Part shown: positions 3,130 through 5,875 of the stretch, piece after piece | Layout: every line of letters starts with the position of its first letter | How positions within the stretch are numbered: the stretch's first letter is position 1 | Assembly: GCA_001770235.1 (NCBI GenBank) | Contig: MEQN01000117.1 | Location: forward strand, 1 to 5,875 | Direction: 5' to 3' | Source of the DNA: Betaproteobacteria bacterium RBG_16_58_11 | Lineage (GTDB): Bacteria > Pseudomonadota > Gammaproteobacteria > Burkholderiales > Thiobacteraceae | DNA length: 5,875 nucleotides | Program-made: the position numbers and the translations under genes | Notes under the pieces: model-generated | Database searches by the model: none | Seen by the model: the letters and a program-made list of their open reading frames with translations, nothing else | What the model was told of the DNA's origin: nothing

Positions 3130-5875
3130 TTACGGCGCCACCTCTTCCCACGCCTTAGCCAGCCGTTTATACGAAACTGGGTAAGGCGTTTTCAATTCCT
3201 GCGCGAACAGCGACACGCGCAGTTCTTCCAGCATCCAGCGAAAAGCCGTGAGCTTCTCGTCCTGAATCCCCGCTTTGCGATGCTTCTCCACACGCGCCTC
3301 GTATTGCTGCCATAGCTCGCGCACGCTTGCCATATGCTTGCCATCGCGCTCGGCGTTGCCAAGACGCTTTTCCAGACGGCGCTGAATCGCCTTTAGATAG
3401 CGCGGAATGTGTTGCAGATGTTCCCACGGCGTTTGGCTCAGGAAGTGAGGATAGATCAGGTGCGTGAGTTGCGTTTGCAGATCAGTTTGCAGCGGGTGCG
3501 ACATCTTCTGCGTGAGCGGGCCTTGCAGCGCGTGGTACTCCGTAAAAATATCCGTGGCGATTCGGGTCGCGCCCTGCGCTACCGCCGGCAGCCGGGTGCG
3601 GGCGCGGTCGCGTTGCTTGATGAAGGCTTTTTCATCGCGCGGCAACACGTCTTCGCCGATGAAGGCGCGATCGGCGATGGCGATCAGCAGATCAGCCTTC
3701 AGCGCATCCGGCGCCATGATGTTGCGCGCTTGCAGGGCGAGTTGATTGAAGTTGGGGATGTTTTTTTCCAACTGCTTGATCTGTTCTTTGAGCGCCAACA
3801 TGAGCAAACGCCGCACGCCGCCGCGCATCGATTCATTGGCAGCTTGGGCCGTGTCGAATAAGTGGATCGATACATTCTCGCCTTCGTCCACCAGCGCCGG
3901 GTAGCCGGTCAAGGTTTGACTGCCGCGATTAAAGCTGACTTTTTCCGGCAGATCGCCGAAATCCCATTGCGTAATGCCTTCGCGATCAAACGGCGTGGCG
4001 GTGCCCTGGGCAAACGTCATTTGTGCCGCTTGACCGAGCTTTTGTTTGAGTTCGGCGAGATTGCGGCCTTGGGCTAATTCCTGGCCGGCATCATCTACCA
4101 CGCAGTAATTCATGTGCAAATGCGCGGGCAGTTCGATTTTTTCCCAGACCTCGGGCGCGACGGTTTCCTTGAGTTTGTTGCGGATAAAAGTGGAGAGCGC
4201 GGTGGTGATGGCTAGGCTTTCCCCCTCTCCCCAACCCTCCCCCACGAGGGGGGAGGGGGTTACTCCCTCTCCCTTGAGGGGAGAGGGCCGGGGAGAGGGT
4301 GAGGCGCTCAAAAACCCCGTCACAAATTCCTGCACCGGTACCGTTCGATTACGTATCCCCTTCGGCAGCCCCTTCATCAGCGCCGCAACCTTGTCGCGCA
4401 CCATGCCCGGCACCAGCCACGCGCAGCGCGCTTCATTCACCCGGTTGAGCAGATGCAGCGGCAGGGTAAGGGTGACGCCATCCAAGGGGTGACCCGGCTC
4501 GAAACGGTAAGTCAGCGGGCAGGCGGTATCGTCGACTTGCAAGGTGTCGGGGAATAAGACTTCCGTCACCTCTTCCGCGCCGTGGCGCATCAAATCGTCG
4601 CGCTGCATGCAGAGCAGTTGCGGGTTTTTATGTTCCGCCTCGCGCCGCCATTTTTCGAAGCCGTGGCCATTGACGATATCCGCCGGCATGCGCGCATCGA
4701 AGAAGGCGAACATCCTTTCTTCATCCACCAGCACATCGGGGCGGCGCGATTTGTGTTCCAGCTCGCGAATTTCTTCCACCAGCGCCTGGTTGTGCAGAAA
4801 GAATTTCGCCTTGCTTTCGAATTGACCGGCCACGAGTGCAGAACGGATAAAGATTTCGCGCGCCTGCTTCGGATCAATCGCGCCGAAATGCACGCGGCGG
4901 CGCGGCGTGAGCGTCAAGCCGTAGAGCGTGGTGCGCTCGAACGCGACGACCTGCGCCGCGCTCTTCTCCCAATGTGGGTCGAAATAGTGGCGCTTGATCA
5001 GATGCGCGCCCACTTGCTCTACCCACTCCGGCTCGATTTTCGCCACATTGCGCGCGTAGAGCTTGCCGGTTTCGGTCAGCTCCGCCGCCATCAGCCATTT
5101 CGTGCCTTTTTTGAACAGGCTCGATCCGGGATGGATGTGGAATTTGATTTCGCGCGCGCCTTGATAGTGGCCCTCGTCGGCTTTGACGCCGATGTTGGCG
5201 ATGAGCCCGGCGAGCAGCGCGCGGTGAATTTGCTCGTAGGTGGCGGGCGAGGGGTTGAGGCGCAGCCCCAGCTCATTGGCTTGCGCCGCCAATTGGCCGT
5301 TCAGATCGTGCCACTCGCGCAAGCGCAGATAGGAGAGAAAATGGCTGTGGCACTCCTCTATCAATTTGCGGTTGGATTTTTTGTGCTGCAGCGATTCCAC
5401 ATAGAAGGCCCAGATTTTTAACAGGCCCATGAAATCCGAATGCTCGGCCACGAAATATTTGTGCTTCACATCCGCCGCACCCTCGGCGCCCATGGGCCGG
5501 ATGCGCGGGTCTTGCACCGAGAGCGCGGAGGCGATCACCAGCATCTCGCTCACGCAATGCTGATCGTGCGCGGCCAACAGCATGCGCGCGAGCTTGGGGT
5601 CGAGCGTGAGCTTGGCTAACTTTGCACCGATGGGAGTGAGTTGGCGCGCCTCGTCCACCGCGTTCAATTCTTGCAGCAAGACATAACCATCGGCGATAGC
5701 GCGCGAGGAAGGCGGCTCGATAAAGGGGAAGTCCGCGACATCGCCCAAGCCCAAAGCCGCCATGCGCAAGATCGTGCCCGCGAGCGAAGTGCGCAAAATC
5801 TCCGGGTCGGCAAAGCGCGGACGAGACACAAAATCCGCTTCGCTATAGAGTCGAATACACACGCCGGAACTGACG
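3130..5875 (-). CDS. hrpA: ATP-dependent RNA helicase HrpA, C-terminal part (5' end outside window)
   Basis: About 914 codons are present, with the reading frame open to the right edge. The first residues, V-S-S-G-V-C-I-R-L-Y-S-E, directly follow helicase motif VI in DEAH-box proteins, so the GTG at 5860-5862 is not the real start and about 400 N-terminal residues are missing. Counting from that GTG: winged-helix and ratchet (HA2) region about 20-150, OB-fold about 212-310 (F-H-I-H-P-G-S-S-L-F at 241-250), then the long HrpA-specific C-terminal domain (DUF3418) to the TAA at 3130-3132. The end, M-L-E-E-L-R-V-S-L-F-A-Q-E-L-x-T-P-Y-P, closely resembles E. coli HrpA. HrpA is a cytoplasmic helicase reported to process mRNA and rescue collided ribosomes. 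An insert of about 30 residues at about 519-548 comes from a palindromic DNA repeat. Confidence 0.95.
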   Translation of the reverse strand, partial: VSSGVCIRLYSEADFVSRPRFADPEILRTSLAGTILRMAALGLGDVADFPFIEPPSSRAIADGYVLLQELNAVDEARQLTPIGAKLAKLTLDPKLARMLLAAHDQHCVSEMLVIASALSVQDPRIRPMGAEGAADVKHKYFVAEHSDFMGLLKIWAFYVESLQHKKSNRKLIEECHSHFLSYLRLREWHDLNGQLAAQANELGLRLNPSPATYEQIHRALLAGLIANIGVKADEGHYQGAREIKFHIHPGSSLFKKGTKWLMAAELTETGKLYARNVAKIEPEWVEQVGAHLIKRHYFDPHWEKSAAQVVAFERTTLYGLTLTPRRRVHFGAIDPKQAREIFIRSALVAGQFESKAKFFLHNQALVEEIRELEHKSRRPDVLVDEERMFAFFDARMPADIVNGHGFEKWRREAEHKNPQLLCMQRDDLMRHGAEEVTEVLFPDTLQVDDTACPLTYRFEPGHPLDGVTLTLPLHLLNRVNEARCAWLVPGMVRDKVAALMKGLPKGIRNRTVPVQEFVTGFLSASPSPRPSPLKGEGVTPSPLVGEGWGEGESLAITTALSTFIRNKLKETVAPEVWEKIELPAHLHMNYCVVDDAGQELAQGRNLAELKQKLGQAAQMTFAQGTATPFDREGITQWDFGDLPEKVSFNRGSQTLTGYPALVDEGENVSIHLFDTAQAANESMRGGVRRLLMLALKEQIKQLEKNIPNFNQLALQARNIMAPDALKADLLIAIADRAFIGEDVLPRDEKAFIKQRDRARTRLPAVAQGATRIATDIFTEYHALQGPLTQKMSHPLQTDLQTQLTHLIYPHFLSQTPWEHLQHIPRYLKAIQRRLEKRLGNAERDGKHMASVRELWQQYEARVEKHRKAGIQDEKLTAFRWMLEELRVSLFAQELKTPYPVSYKRLAKAWEEVAP
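4223..4299. repeat. Three-stem palindromic element inside hrpA
   Basis: Three perfect inverted repeats are nested. The outer stem is CCCTCTCCCC (4223-4232) with GGGGAGAGGG (4290-4299). Inside are two hairpins: 4235-4243 with 4249-4257, and 4265-4273 with 4279-4287, each a 9-bp stem with a 5-base loop. The whole would fold as a three-way junction. On the hrpA strand it is read in frame as a Pro/Ser-rich then Gly/Glu-rich peptide (S-P-S-P-R-P-S-P-L-K-G-E-G). Such CCCTCTCCC/GGGAGAGGG elements are widespread, mostly intergenic, repeats in proteobacteria. Confidence 0.85.

Noticed and set aside
4582..5421. A 279-codon open frame on the plus strand
   Set aside because: It is antisense to hrpA, which is strongly conserved across this stretch; the frame is long only because of GC-rich codon use. 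No family resemblance.
5860..5862. GTG as the start of hrpA
   Set aside because: The frame stays open to the right edge and the residues before it (V-S-S-G) match the conserved sequence after helicase motif VI, so the gene begins outside the window.

Overview
The window looks like ordinary chromosome from a beta-proteobacterium, most likely of the Nitrosomonadales/Gallionellales type. This rests on gene order (a FmdB zinc-ribbon gene, a DUF502 membrane-protein gene and aspS, all on the minus strand) and on the character of the hrpA protein. The assignment is an inference; no rRNA or other taxonomic marker is present.

Layout, left to right. Positions 1-57 hold the first 19 codons of aspS (minus strand, leaving the window on the left), with its own promoter, a leader hairpin and a Shine-Dalgarno. 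Positions 125-1195 look like an insertion between DUF502 and aspS. Two 26-bp direct repeats (24 of 26 identical), one of them being the 3' end of DUF502, bracket a toxin-antitoxin pair: an intact XRE-family antitoxin (264-581) and, upstream of it, a Gp49/RelE-superfamily toxin gene (598-929) broken by a single missing base. A promoter with an embedded palindromic operator sits directly in front of the toxin and may give a leaderless transcript. Positions 1180-2101 carry DUF502 and FmdB, probably one transcript from an extended -10 promoter at 2129-2137. Reading the other way is a gene for a five-repeat ankyrin protein (2377-2955) with its own extended -10 promoter and a strong ribosome binding site. 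A long GC-rich inverted repeat built of CACGGGG units lies between this gene and the convergent hrpA. From 3130 to the right edge is the C-terminal 914 codons or so of the DEAH-box RNA helicase HrpA; its N-terminal helicase core is outside the window.

The most notable points are (1) a three-stem palindromic repeat at 4223-4299 inside hrpA, read through in frame as a Pro/Ser/Gly/Glu-rich insert, (2) the direct repeats around the toxin-antitoxin segment, which suggest insertion at the 3' end of DUF502, and (3) the frameshifted toxin next to an intact antitoxin and operator. I see no CRISPR array, tRNA, rRNA, transposase, integrase or convincing new multi-gene system here.
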